Source: Oryzisolibacter propanilivorax (GTDB lineage: Bacteria > Pseudomonadota > Gammaproteobacteria > Burkholderiales > Burkholderiaceae_C). Taken from it: a DNA stretch of 64,000 nt. Shown piece by piece: positions 28,286 to 36,789 of the stretch (the first letter of the stretch is position 1; each line of letters opens with the position of its first letter). Location of the stretch: contig NZ_FNHP01000001.1 in the NCBI RefSeq assembly GCF_900103645.1, positions 186,001 through 250,000 on the forward strand, given 5' to 3'. The translations under genes were made by a program, and so were the position numbers. Below the pieces are notes generated by a model. The model made no database searches. It was not told the origin of the DNA and saw only the letters and a program-made list of their open reading frames with translations.

Positions 28286-30319
28286 ATGAGAAGCGCTGCA
28301 CAGACAACATCCATTTCGCGGCTGCGCCCGGCATGCCGGGCGGTGCAACTGGCCCTGGGCCTGGCGGCAGCCACCGCAGCGCACGCTCAGGGCGCATTCG
28401 AGCTGGGCACGGTGACCGTGGTCGGCGCGCCGGTGCCGGCCGCGCCGGCCAGCGAGACGGCGATCGACCAGCAGGCCATCGCCCGCGACGGGCGCGACAC
28501 CGTGGGCGCCGCCGTGGCGCTGCTGCCCGGCGTGGCGCTGTCGCGCAACAGCCGCAACGAGGAGATGGTGTACGTGCGCGGCTTCGATCCGCGCCAGGTG
28601 CCGGTGTTCATCGACGGCGTGCCGCTGTACGTGCCCTACGACGGCTACGTGGACTATGGCCGCTTCACCACCTTGGACCTGGCCGAGATCCGCGTGGCCA
28701 AGGCCGGTGCGTCGCTCTTGTACGGCCCCAACACCCTGGGCGGCGCCATCAACCTGGTCACGCGCAAGCCCAGCCGCGCCTTCGAGGGCGACGCGCGCCT
28801 GGGCTTCGCCTCGGGCGGCGAGCGCAAGGCGGCCGTCAATGTGGGCATGAACCAGGGCTTGTGGTATGCCCAGCTCGGCCTGTCGTACCTGGACGCCGAC
28901 AGCTTCCCGCTGCCCCGGGGATTTGTCGACCACAAGGCACAGCCCACCGACACCGGCAGCCGGCGCGAGAACGCCGACCGCACCGACAAGCGCCTGTCCT
29001 TCAAGCTGGGCCTGACGCCCAACGCCACCGACGAGTACGCCATCGGCTACGTGCGTCAGGACGGCGAGAAGGGCAACCCGGTCTACACGGGGCTGTCCAA
29101 AAGCGGCATCCGCTACTGGCGCTGGCCATACTGGGACAAGGACAGCGTCTACCTGGTCGGCAATACCCGGCTGGGGCAGAACAATGTGCTGAAGGCGCGC
29201 CTGTACCACGACCGTTACAGCAACCGCATCGACGCCTACACCGACGCCAGCTACGCGAAGCTGCAGGGCGGGACCAGCTGGCCCAGCGTCTATGACGACC
29301 GCTCGGTCGGTGGCACGCTGGAGCTGGCCAACTACGCGCTGTCCCACCACGAGCTGCGCGTGGCGCTGCACTACAAGGAAGACAAGCACCGCGACAGCAA
29401 TCCGGAGAACGCCAAGGCGCCGGTCAAGGACTACCGCGACGTGACCACCTCGCTGGCGCTGGAGGACACCATCACCCTGGCCGACGCCTGGCGCCTGCGC
29501 CTGGGCGTGTCGCGCGACCAGCGCGATGCCAAGGAGGTGTACGAGTGGCCCACCGGCTCGACCAGCGCCACCAACGGCGTGGCCGAGCTGGTGCACATCC
29601 TGGCCGGCGGCGGCAACGAGGCCTACGCCATCGCCTCGCGCAAGACGCGTTTTCCGACCATCAAGGACCGCTATTCGGCGCGCATGGGCAATGCGCTGCC
29701 CAACCCCAACCTGCGCCCCGAGGTCGCCACGCACCTGGAGCTGGGCCTGCGCGGCCAGCCCTGGGGCGGCGCCCAAGGCCAGGCGGCGCTGTTCTACAGC
29801 CGCATCACCGACCTGATGCAGAACGCCTACGTGCCGGCGCCCACCGGCACCTGCGGCGCCGGCAGCGACACCTGCGCGCAGGCGCAGAACATCGGCCGCG
29901 CGCGCCACCTGGGGCTGGAGCTGTCGCTGCAGCAGGAACTGGCGCGCGGCCTGTCGCTCACCGGCGCCTACACCTACCTGGCGCGGCGCAACCTGAGCGA
30001 TCCGGCCGTGCAGCTGACCGACACGCCGCGCCACCGCCTGTTCGCCGCGCTGAGCTGGCTGCCCAGCGACACCTGGGAGCTGCGCGCCACGCTGGAAGCC
30101 GAGACCGGGCGCAAGGTGGCCTTCGCCGGCTCGGGCCGTACTGCCTACCGCGATCTGGTGGGCTTCGGCGTCGCCGGCCTGAAGGCCATCTGGAAGCCGC
30201 GCCGGGACATGACGCTGGACTTCGGCGCGCACAACCTCACGGACAAGTGGGTTGAGCTCTCGGACGGCTTCCCGCTGCCGGGCCGCACCTGGTTCGTCAA
30301 TGGCACCTACCGCTTCTAA
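28286..30319 (+). CDS. TonB-dependent outer-membrane receptor of the molybdenum/tungsten locus
   Basis: This 677-aa outer-membrane beta-barrel receptor takes up a substrate using TonB energy. A signal peptide (about residues 1-35, ending AAHAQG) is followed by a TonB-box-like FELGTVTVVG. The plug domain contains VYVRGFDPRQVPVFIDGVP and GASLLYGPNTLGGAINLVTR. The barrel ends with an aromatic residue (GTYRF). ATG 28286 follows GAGGGTGAG. Every downstream neighbour points to Mo/W rather than iron or B12, so the substrate is inferred to be molybdate or tungstate, perhaps chelated. No tonB or exbBD is present in the window. Confidence 0.9.
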   Translation: MRSAAQTTSISRLRPACRAVQLALGLAAATAAHAQGAFELGTVTVVGAPVPAAPASETAIDQQAIARDGRDTVGAAVALLPGVALSRNSRNEEMVYVRGFDPRQVPVFIDGVPLYVPYDGYVDYGRFTTLDLAEIRVAKAGASLLYGPNTLGGAINLVTRKPSRAFEGDARLGFASGGERKAAVNVGMNQGLWYAQLGLSYLDADSFPLPRGFVDHKAQPTDTGSRRENADRTDKRLSFKLGLTPNATDEYAIGYVRQDGEKGNPVYTGLSKSGIRYWRWPYWDKDSVYLVGNTRLGQNNVLKARLYHDRYSNRIDAYTDASYAKLQGGTSWPSVYDDRSVGGTLELANYALSHHELRVALHYKEDKHRDSNPENAKAPVKDYRDVTTSLALEDTITLADAWRLRLGVSRDQRDAKEVYEWPTGSTSATNGVAELVHILAGGGNEAYAIASRKTRFPTIKDRYSARMGNALPNPNLRPEVATHLELGLRGQPWGGAQGQAALFYSRITDLMQNAYVPAPTGTCGAGSDTCAQAQNIGRARHLGLELSLQQELARGLSLTGAYTYLARRNLSDPAVQLTDTPRHRLFAALSWLPSDTWELRATLEAETGRKVAFAGSGRTAYRDLVGFGVAGLKAIWKPRRDMTLDFGAHNLTDKWVELSDGFPLPGRTWFVNGTYRF

Positions 30320-31205
30320 TGCCCGACGCCGCCGGCGCGTGTTGGCGCGCGCCGCGCTGTCGGGCGCCGCGCTGGCGCTGGCCGGCTGCGCGGCGCCGCC
30401 CGGTGCTGTTGCCGGCCGTCCCGCCGCGCGCCCGGTGGTCCAGGTCGCCGCCGTCGGCGGACTGGCGCTCAGCGGCGTCTGGCCGCGCCTGGCGGCCAGC
30501 GCCGGGCAGCAGCTGGACCTCGACGTGCAGACCGTCGCCGCCGCGCCCAAGGAAGGCGTGGTGCCGGCGTTCGCGCGCGGGCAGGCGCAGCTGCTGCTGA
30601 TCCATGCCAGCGACGAGGCGATGGGGCTGGAGGCCGCGGGCCTGGCCGGCCCGGCACGCGTCTGGGCCTGGAACGAGCACGTGGTGATCGGCCCGCAGGC
30701 CGACCCGGCCGGCGTCGCCGGCGCGCCGGACGGGCAGCAGGCCCTGCAGCGCATCGCCGATGCGCGCTCGCCCTTTATCGCGCTGCGCGACCCCGGCAGC
30801 TACGGCGTGGTGCAGCGCCTGTGGCGCCGCGCTGGCGTCCGGCCCGATGCCGCCTGGGTACGCATGGACACCGGCCCGCGTCCACAGGCGGTGCTGCAGC
30901 TGGCGCAGGCGCAGCAGGCCTATGTGGTCGCGGGCCATATCCCTTTCGCCTTCGGCAAGATGGCCGCGCCGGGCATGCACGTGCTGCTTCGGGGCGATCC
31001 GCAGATGCGCCGGCCCTACGTGGTGCTGGCACCCGGGCCGGCGCACCCCGCGGGTGCTGCGCAGCGCGCGCAGGCGCAGCGGCTGGCCGACTGGCTGGTC
31101 TCGCCCGCCGGCCAGGCGGCGCTGCAGGCCGCCGACGCCCAGGCCGGCGGGCCGTGGCTGTTTCCGCGCGCCAGCGTGGCGCCGTGGCTGAAGGAGCCCG
31201 CATGA
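30300..31205 (+). CDS. TupA-like tungstate/molybdate-binding lipoprotein
   Basis: This 301-aa periplasmic-binding protein has an Arg-rich N-terminus and a lipobox-like LALAGCAA (Cys near residue 30), so it is probably a lipoprotein. The mature part resembles TupA/COG2998: a strand ending in VGGLALSG, then GQAQLLLIHASDEAMGLEA and WNEHVVIGPQADPAGV, where TupA proteins have VHDPxAE and YNDFVIVGP. The C-terminal WLVSPAGQAAL is also typical. No tupB or tupC follows. The ATG at 30300 lies inside the end of the receptor gene (20-bp overlap). Confidence 0.7.
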   Translation: MAPTASNARRRRRVLARAALSGAALALAGCAAPPGAVAGRPAARPVVQVAAVGGLALSGVWPRLAASAGQQLDLDVQTVAAAPKEGVVPAFARGQAQLLLIHASDEAMGLEAAGLAGPARVWAWNEHVVIGPQADPAGVAGAPDGQQALQRIADARSPFIALRDPGSYGVVQRLWRRAGVRPDAAWVRMDTGPRPQAVLQLAQAQQAYVVAGHIPFAFGKMAAPGMHVLLRGDPQMRRPYVVLAPGPAHPAGAAQRAQAQRLADWLVSPAGQAALQAADAQAGGPWLFPRASVAPWLKEPA

Positions 31206-31389
31206 GCGCGCTTGGCCTGCCGTGCGCCAGCGGCCGTACTGCCTGTTCCGGGCGCACGGCACTGCCTGGCTTTCTGCCGCGCGCAGCGCGAGCGCATCCA
31301 GCCGCAGCAGGTGGGCCAGTCAGGACCCGCGGCCGCCGGCCTGCGGCCGAGCCCGGCGTTTCGACACTCGTTTCCTGAAAGACGCTTCC
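31206..31389. other. 184-bp gap inside the Mo/W locus
   Basis: A 58-codon frame (31202-31378) starts on an ATGA overlapping the TupA-like stop. It has no recognisable domain and a composition like the shadow frames of this GC-rich DNA. An imperfect GC-rich dyad lies near 31325-31350. No terminator or clear promoter is seen. This is the only long break between genes of the locus up to 36742. Confidence 0.4.
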
Positions 31390-31965
31390 ATGACCATCGA
31401 CGCCCTTGCTGCCACGCCCCGGCTGGCCGTGATCGCCCATGAGGACCTGCAATCGTGCGCCGCCGACGCGCTGCTGACCGGTTTCGCCCGCAGCCTGGCA
31501 GGCGAGGGCTGGCCTATTGGCGGGGTGGTGCACGCGCGGCGACTGGATGCGGCCGGGCGCAAGCGCATGTTCCTGATCGACGTGGCCAGCGGGCGCGAGT
31601 TCTGCATCTCGCAGGACCTGGGGCCCCAGTCGCGCGCCTGCTGCGTCGATCCCGGCGCCGTGGCGCAGGCCAGCGGCGTGCTGCGCCAGGCGCTGGCCGA
31701 CCGGGTGCGGCTGGCCATCGTCAACCGCTTCGGCGAGCTGGAGGCCACCGGCGGCGGCTTCGCCGCCGAGCTGGCGGCGCTGGCGGGCGAGGGCGTGCCG
31801 GTGCTGACGGCTGTGTCGCGCAAGCACCTGCAGGCGTGGCGGCATTTCGCCGGCGATGCCGGCATCGAGCTGCCGCTGGACGTGCAGGCGCTGCACGACT
31901 GGGCGCAGCGCGCCTGCGCGCCGGCGGCCGAGGGCGCCAGCGCCGCGCCCGGGAAAGCCGCGTGA
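31390..31965 (+). CDS. DUF2478 family protein
   Basis: The 191-aa cytoplasmic product matches the DUF2478 family: an opening strand AVIAHEDLQSCAADALLTGF, a core GGVVHARRLDAAGRKRMFLID, then LAIVNRFGELEATGGGF. Members are related to nucleotide-binding proteins and occur in molybdenum transport loci, but no function is established. A classical Walker A is not visible. The stop overlaps the next start (TGATG at 31963-31967). Confidence 0.65.
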   Translation: MTIDALAATPRLAVIAHEDLQSCAADALLTGFARSLAGEGWPIGGVVHARRLDAAGRKRMFLIDVASGREFCISQDLGPQSRACCVDPGAVAQASGVLRQALADRVRLAIVNRFGELEATGGGFAAELAALAGEGVPVLTAVSRKHLQAWRHFAGDAGIELPLDVQALHDWAQRACAPAAEGASAAPGKAA

Positions 31966-33035
31966 TGCGCCGGCGCGACCTGTTGCTGGGCGCCGCCGGT
32001 CTGGGCGCAGGCACTTGGACATGGGCGCAGCCGGCATTGCCCCGCCCGGCTGCGGCGGCCGGCACCGATGCGGACATCGTCCACGCCCGCTTCGGCGCGC
32101 TGCCCGATCCGGCGCAGGTGGCGCGGGTCTATGCCGCCGGCCCACCCGCCGGCGTGCTGGTGGCGGCGCTGGCGCCGGACAAGCTGCTGGGCTGGCCAAT
32201 GACGCTGGGCGCGGAGGCGCGCGCGCTGCTGGGCCCGCGCCTGGCACGCCTGCCGCACACCGGCCGCTTGGCCGGGCGCGGCAGCACCGTGCCGCTGGAG
32301 GCGCTGCTGCAGCTGCAGCCCGACCTGGTGCTGGACGCGGGAACGGCCGATGCCACGCACGCCTCGACTATGCGCCGCACCAGCGAGCAGACCGGCCTGC
32401 CGACGCTGCTGGTGCAGGGTCGCATCCAGGAACACGCGGCGCAGCTGCGCGAGGTGGGGCGCCTGCTGGGCGTGGCCGCTCGCGCAGAGCAGCTGGCGGC
32501 CCAGGCCGACGAGCACCTGCGCCTGGCCGCGCAGCTGCGCGCCGCCGTGCCGCCGCCGCAGCGCCCGCGCGTGTACTACGGGCGCGGCAGCGACGGGCTG
32601 GAGACGGGACTGGCCGGCTCCATCAACGTCGAGCTGCTGGAGTTCTGCGGTGGCCGCAACGTCGCCGCGCAGGCCGGCAGCGGCTCGCTCACGCGCGTGT
32701 CGCTGGAGCAGCTGCTGGCCTGGGACCCGCAGGTCATCGTGACCCAGGACGCGGAGTTCGCGCGCCGGGCGCTGAACGATCCGCTGTGGCGCGGCATCGC
32801 CGCCGTGCGCGCGCGGCGCGTGCACTGCGCGCCGGCGCTGCCGTTCGGCTGGCTGGACGGCCCGCCGGGCGTGAACCGGCTGATCGGCGTGCGCTGGCTC
32901 GTCGAGCGGCTGCACCCGGGCCACGCGCTGCTGGCCGGACTGCAGCCTTTGGCGCCGGCGGTGGCGCGCTTTTATGAAGCGTTCTATGGCGCGGCGCTGA
33001 CCGATGCGCAGCTGCGCGCGCTGCTGCAGGGGTGA
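31965..33035 (+). CDS. MolA/BtuF-type periplasmic metal-chelate-binding protein
   Basis: This 356-aa class-III binding protein has a twin-arginine-like start MRRRDLLLGAAGLGAG. The two-lobed fold contains LEALLQLQPDLVLDAG in the first lobe and VSLEQLLAWDPQVIVTQD in the second. Proteins of this class bind siderophores, B12 or heme; MolA of Haemophilus binds molybdate and tungstate. It starts inside the DUF2478 stop and its own stop overlaps the permease start (GTGA), so this stretch is tightly coupled. Confidence 0.8.
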   Translation: MRRRDLLLGAAGLGAGTWTWAQPALPRPAAAAGTDADIVHARFGALPDPAQVARVYAAGPPAGVLVAALAPDKLLGWPMTLGAEARALLGPRLARLPHTGRLAGRGSTVPLEALLQLQPDLVLDAGTADATHASTMRRTSEQTGLPTLLVQGRIQEHAAQLREVGRLLGVAARAEQLAAQADEHLRLAAQLRAAVPPPQRPRVYYGRGSDGLETGLAGSINVELLEFCGGRNVAAQAGSGSLTRVSLEQLLAWDPQVIVTQDAEFARRALNDPLWRGIAAVRARRVHCAPALPFGWLDGPPGVNRLIGVRWLVERLHPGHALLAGLQPLAPAVARFYEAFYGAALTDAQLRALLQG

Positions 33036-34186
33036 CGGCCATGGACGCGCGCACCCGCCCCGCCAGCGGTGCCACGCCGGGCCTGGCGCTGGATGCCGCC
33101 ACGACCGGTGGCACCAGCGCCGATTTCAAGGAAAAACAGGATCCAGCCCATATGAATCAAGGGCCTGTAGCTACATTTTCAATAGCGCCGCCGGGCCGCT
33201 GGCTGCTGGCGCTGGCGCTGCTGCTGGCAGTGGTGCTGCTGGCCTTTGCCGCCGGCAAGTACCCGATCAGCCCGGCGCAGCTGGGGCAGGCGCTGTGGGC
33301 GCGGCTGGCCGGGGCGCCGTCCAGCCTGCCGCCGGCCATCGACACGGTGGTCTGGAACATTCGCCTGCCGCGCGTCGCCGCCGGCCTGCTGGTGGGCGCG
33401 GCGCTGGCGGCGGCCGGCGCCGCCTACCAGGGCATGTTCCGCAACCCGCTGGTCTCGCCCGACATCCTGGGCGTGTCGGCTGGCGCCGGCCTGGGCGCGG
33501 TGCTGGGCATTTATTTCGGCCTGCCGCTGGCGCTGGTGCAGGCGCTGGCCTTCGGCGGCGGTCTGGCCGCCGTGGGCGCGGTGCTGGCGGTGGCGCTGCT
33601 GGTGCGCCGGCACGACGCGGTGCTGGTGCTGGTGCTGGCCGGGGTGGCGGTGGGCGCGCTGCTGGGCGCGGGCATCTCGCTGATCAAGATCCTGGCCGAC
33701 CCGACGACGCAGCTGCCCTCGATCACCTTCTGGCTGCTGGGCGGGCTGAATGCCGTCACCACCGGCGACCTGCTGGCCACGCTGCCGGCGCTGCTGGCCG
33801 GCATCGTGCCGCTGGTGCTGCTGCGCTGGCGCGTGAACCTGCTGAGCCTGCCCGACGAGGAGGCGCAGGCGTTGGGTGTTCCGGTGGCGCGGCTGCGCCG
33901 CGTGCTGGTGGCCGCCGCCACGCTGAGCACGGCGGCGGCGGTATCGCTTACCGGCATCATCGGCTGGGTCGGGCTGGTGGTGCCGCACATGGCGCGGCTG
34001 CTGGTGGGGCCGGAGTTCTCGCGCCTGCTGCCGGCGTCGCTGCTGCTGGGCGCGGGCTTTCTGGTCGCGGCCGACACGCTGGCGCGTACCGCCGCCAGCA
34101 TCGAGCTGCCCTTGGGCATCCTGACGGCACTGGCCGGGGCGCCGTTCTTCCTGTTCCTGCTGGCACGCTCGGGAGGGCGGGAATGA
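33032..34186 (+). CDS. MolB/BtuC/FecCD-type ABC permease
   Basis: The 384-aa product has about ten membrane helices and FecCD motifs: RLPRVAAGLLVGAALAAAGAAYQGMFRNPLVSPDILGVS, followed later by TGIIGWVGLVVPHMARLLVGPE. It forms the channel of a type II importer with the neighbouring ATPase. The GTG start at 33032 overlaps the previous stop. An unusually long 45-residue hydrophilic N-terminus precedes the first helix and includes an in-frame repeat element. An alternative ATG at 33152 lies within that element. Confidence 0.85.
   Translation: MTAMDARTRPASGATPGLALDAATTGGTSADFKEKQDPAHMNQGPVATFSIAPPGRWLLALALLLAVVLLAFAAGKYPISPAQLGQALWARLAGAPSSLPPAIDTVVWNIRLPRVAAGLLVGAALAAAGAAYQGMFRNPLVSPDILGVSAGAGLGAVLGIYFGLPLALVQALAFGGGLAAVGAVLAVALLVRRHDAVLVLVLAGVAVGALLGAGISLIKILADPTTQLPSITFWLLGGLNAVTTGDLLATLPALLAGIVPLVLLRWRVNLLSLPDEEAQALGVPVARLRRVLVAAATLSTAAAVSLTGIIGWVGLVVPHMARLLVGPEFSRLLPASLLLGAGFLVAADTLARTAASIELPLGILTALAGAPFFLFLLARSGGRE
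33131..33187 (-). repeat. Interspersed element copy 5 (in frame in the MolB-like gene)
   Basis: Read on the minus strand, the core is AGCTACAGGCCCTTG, 8 nt, GGGCT, flanked by A/T-rich ends. Its first 15 bases are identical to the copy at 5851. In the gene it is translated with the peptide PAHMNQGPVAT just before the first membrane helix. Confidence 0.85.
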
Positions 34187-35046
34187 GCGCGTCCGTCCTG
34201 CCGCTGCGCGCTGGTGCCGGCCTGGGCGCCATGGCGGTGCCCGACGCCGGGCCGGGCGGCAGCGTTCGCACGCCCGTGCTGCACGCGCAGGCGCTGGACA
34301 TCGGCCACGGCGCGCGCCGCGTGGCGCAGGCGCTGGACTTCACCGTCCAGCCCGGCGAGGTGCTGTGCCTGCTGGGCGCCAACGGCAGCGGCAAGACCAC
34401 GCTGCTGCGCACCCTGCTGGGCTTGCTGGCGCCGCTGGCCGGAAGCGTGCGGATGGCCGGCCAGGACGTGGCCGCTTGGGACCGTGCGGCCTTCGCGCGC
34501 CACGTCGGCTACGTGCCGCAGGCGCACGCCGGGGTGTTCCCCTACACCGTGCTCGACGTGGTGCTGATGGGCCGCGCCGCGCGCTTGGCCGGCTTCGCCA
34601 CGCCGGCGGCCGCCGACCGGCAGCGGGCGGTGGAGTGCCTGCAGGCGCTGGGCATCGCCCACCTGCGCTCGCGCAGCTACACCGCCATCAGCGGCGGCGA
34701 GCGCCAGCTGGCGCTGATCGCCCGCGCGCTGGCGCAGGAGCCGCGCCTGCTGGTCATGGACGAGCCCACCGCCAGCCTGGACTTCGGCAACCAGATCCGC
34801 GTGCTGGAGCATGTCGCGCGCCTGCGCGCCGCCGGCATGGCGGTCTTGATGACCACCCACCAGCCCGAGCACGCGCTGCGCGTGGCCGACCGCATCGCGC
34901 TGCTGGGCGGCGGCCGCCTGCAGGCCATCGGCGCGCCGCGCGCCACCGCCACGCCGGCTGCGCTGGCGCACCTGTACGGCGTGAGCGAGCAGGCGATCCG
35001 CGCCGGCCTGGGCGCCTTTTCCCCCGACGAGGACACCGCCGCATGA
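34183..35046 (+). CDS. MolC/FecE-type ABC transporter ATP-binding protein
   Basis: This 287-aa ATPase pairs with the upstream permease. It has Walker A LGANGSGKTT, the Q-loop GYVPQAHAGVFPYTVLDVVLMG, the signature ISGGERQLALIARAL, Walker B LLVMDEPTASLDFGNQ and the H-loop TTHQPEHAL. It is the only ABC ATPase in the locus. The ATG overlaps the permease stop (ATGA), and its own stop overlaps the methyltransferase start (ATGA). Confidence 0.88.
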   Translation: MSASVLPLRAGAGLGAMAVPDAGPGGSVRTPVLHAQALDIGHGARRVAQALDFTVQPGEVLCLLGANGSGKTTLLRTLLGLLAPLAGSVRMAGQDVAAWDRAAFARHVGYVPQAHAGVFPYTVLDVVLMGRAARLAGFATPAAADRQRAVECLQALGIAHLRSRSYTAISGGERQLALIARALAQEPRLLVMDEPTASLDFGNQIRVLEHVARLRAAGMAVLMTTHQPEHALRVADRIALLGGGRLQAIGAPRATATPAALAHLYGVSEQAIRAGLGAFSPDEDTAA

Positions 35047-35837
35047 CGATCGCCGCCATCGACTTCAACCTGTTGTACCAGCACCACCTGGCCCTGGCCG
35101 GGCGCACGCGCAAGGACGCCAGCGCCTGGGACGGCCGCGCCGCCGGCATGGCCGCGCGCGCCGTGGGCAGCCGCTACGCCGAGGAATTCATCGCCCGCAT
35201 GGACCTGTCGGGCGCGCAGTCGCTGCTGGATGTGGGCTGCGGCCCCGGCACTATCGCCCTGGCGCTGGCGCCGCGCCTGCGGCAGGTGGTCGGGCTGGAT
35301 TACAGCCCCGCCATGCTGCAGGCCATGCGCGAGCAGGCCGCCGCGCGCGGCCTGGCGCAGGTGCAGACGCTGCACAAGGCGTGGGAAGACGACTGGAACG
35401 ACGTGCCGGTGTGCGACATCGCCGTGGCTTCGCGCTCGACCACCGTGGCCGACATCGGCGCCGCGCTGGACAAGCTGCAGCGCCACGCGCGCCGGCGCGT
35501 GTACCTGACGCACCTGGTCGGCGGGCACTTCACCGACCCGGCAATCCAGGAGGCCATCGGCCGGCGCGTGCCGCCCGTGCCCGACTACATCTACCTGCTG
35601 AACATCCTGCACGCGCGCGGCATCCACCCGCAGCTGTCGTACCTGGCGCAGGAAAACCGCCTGGCCGGCGCGCAGGACTTCGACGACTTCGCGCGCCGCG
35701 TCGCCTGGTCCATGGGCGGGCTGGACGCGGCCGAGACCGCCCGCCTGCGCGACTGGTACGCGCAGGCCACCATCACCCAGCGCGAGGGTGCCCCGATGCG
35801 CTGGGCCTTCATCTCCTGGGAGACCCCGCCATGCTGA
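35043..35837 (+). CDS. Class I SAM-dependent methyltransferase of the Mo/W locus
   Basis: This 264-aa Rossmann methyltransferase has motif I LLDVGCGPGTIALAL (about residues 61-75) and motif II VVGLDYSPAMLQAM. The C-terminal half includes RRRVYLTHLVGGHF and ends MRWAFISWETPP. The substrate is unknown. Coupling by ATGA to the importer ATPase and a 7-bp overlap with the DUF364 gene suggest it acts with the transporter, perhaps on a chelator. That role is inference. Confidence 0.75.
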   Translation: MTIAAIDFNLLYQHHLALAGRTRKDASAWDGRAAGMAARAVGSRYAEEFIARMDLSGAQSLLDVGCGPGTIALALAPRLRQVVGLDYSPAMLQAMREQAAARGLAQVQTLHKAWEDDWNDVPVCDIAVASRSTTVADIGAALDKLQRHARRRVYLTHLVGGHFTDPAIQEAIGRRVPPVPDYIYLLNILHARGIHPQLSYLAQENRLAGAQDFDDFARRVAWSMGGLDAAETARLRDWYAQATITQREGAPMRWAFISWETPPC

Positions 35838-36742
35838 CGACGACTCTCGCGCACCCCCTGCCGCCGACCACAGCCGCACGCACCGCGCCGCGCGCACAGG
35901 GCAGGGCGGCGCCCGCTGCCGCCGCCACCCTGCTGGCCGAGCTGCACGCCGACGTCGCGCAGCACTTGGGCAACGCGTTGGGCCAGCGGCACCTGGCGCG
36001 CGCTGTGCTGGGCGTGTTCTTCACCGGCGTGCAGCTGGACAACGGCGTCGGCGGCCTGGCCGCCACGCCCATCCAGGACATCCCGGCGGCCGTGTGCTGC
36101 CCGAGCTCAGCACTGGCCATGCCCACGCCCGGGCGCCTGGCGGGCCGGCCGGTGGCCGAGGTGCTGCAGGACCTGCAGCACGCCCAGCCGCTGCGCCGCA
36201 CGCTGGCGATTGCCACGCTGAACGCGCTGGCCGAGACCCTGTGGCGCGAGGGGGGTCCGCCCGACGGCGCGCGCGTGGTCGAGGGCGACGGCTTCGACGC
36301 CCTGGCCATCGCGCCGGGCGAGCAGGTGGTGGTGGTCGGCGCCTTCGGGCCGTATCTGCGCGCGCTGCGCCAGCGCGGCCAGCCGTTTCACGTCGTCGAG
36401 CGCGACCCGGCCACGCTGCGCCCCGAGGAGCTGCCGCACTTCGTGCCCGCCGGGCGCGTGGGCGAGGTGCTGCCGCAGGCCGACGTGCTGCTGACGACGG
36501 CCACCACGCTCACCAACGGCACGCTGGAAGGCCTGCTGGCGCTGCTGCGCCCGGGGGCGCGCGCCGCCGTGGTCGGGCCGACCGCCACGCTGCGGCTGGC
36601 GCCCTTCGCGCGCCGCGGCGCCACGGTGGTCGGCGGCACACGCGTGCTGGACGCCGGCGCCATGCTGGACCTGCTGGCCGAGGGGGCGTCGGGCTACCAC
36701 CTGTTCGGCCGTTCGGTGCAGCGCGTGTGCCTGTGCGCCTGA
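35831..36742 (+). CDS. DUF4213/DUF364 protein (putative heavy-metal chelation)
   Basis: This 303-aa cytoplasmic protein has an N-terminal DUF4213-like part (about residues 35-125; FFTGVQLDNGVGGLAATP). The C-terminal DUF364 Rossmann-like domain includes VVVVGAFGPYLRALRQRG, ADVLLTTATTLTNGTLEGLL and VVGPTATLRLAPF. The family is annotated as putative heavy-metal chelation on structural grounds; no reaction is known. It overlaps the methyltransferase by 7 bp and is followed by a 47-bp gap with a good ribosome site (TTGGAGCG) for the next gene. Confidence 0.75.
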   Translation: MLTTTLAHPLPPTTAARTAPRAQGRAAPAAAATLLAELHADVAQHLGNALGQRHLARAVLGVFFTGVQLDNGVGGLAATPIQDIPAAVCCPSSALAMPTPGRLAGRPVAEVLQDLQHAQPLRRTLAIATLNALAETLWREGGPPDGARVVEGDGFDALAIAPGEQVVVVGAFGPYLRALRQRGQPFHVVERDPATLRPEELPHFVPAGRVGEVLPQADVLLTTATTLTNGTLEGLLALLRPGARAAVVGPTATLRLAPFARRGATVVGGTRVLDAGAMLDLLAEGASGYHLFGRSVQRVCLCA

Positions 36743-36789
36743 CGAGGCTGTTTGCTTTGCTTTCTTCACTGTCATTGGAGCGTATTGCG

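Noticed and set aside
27266-30754. A 1162-codon open frame on the minus strand
   Set aside because: It is antisense to the flavoprotein, TonB receptor and TupA-like genes, which have clear domains. The translated sequence is low-complexity Ala/Arg/Gln typical of shadow frames in GC-rich DNA.
31965-35046. Assignment of the BtuFCD-like genes to vitamin B12 or ferric siderophore uptake
   Set aside because: The three genes are embedded among TupA-like, ModA/B, ModD and Mop genes, so a MolABC-type role is more economical. It is not excluded experimentally.
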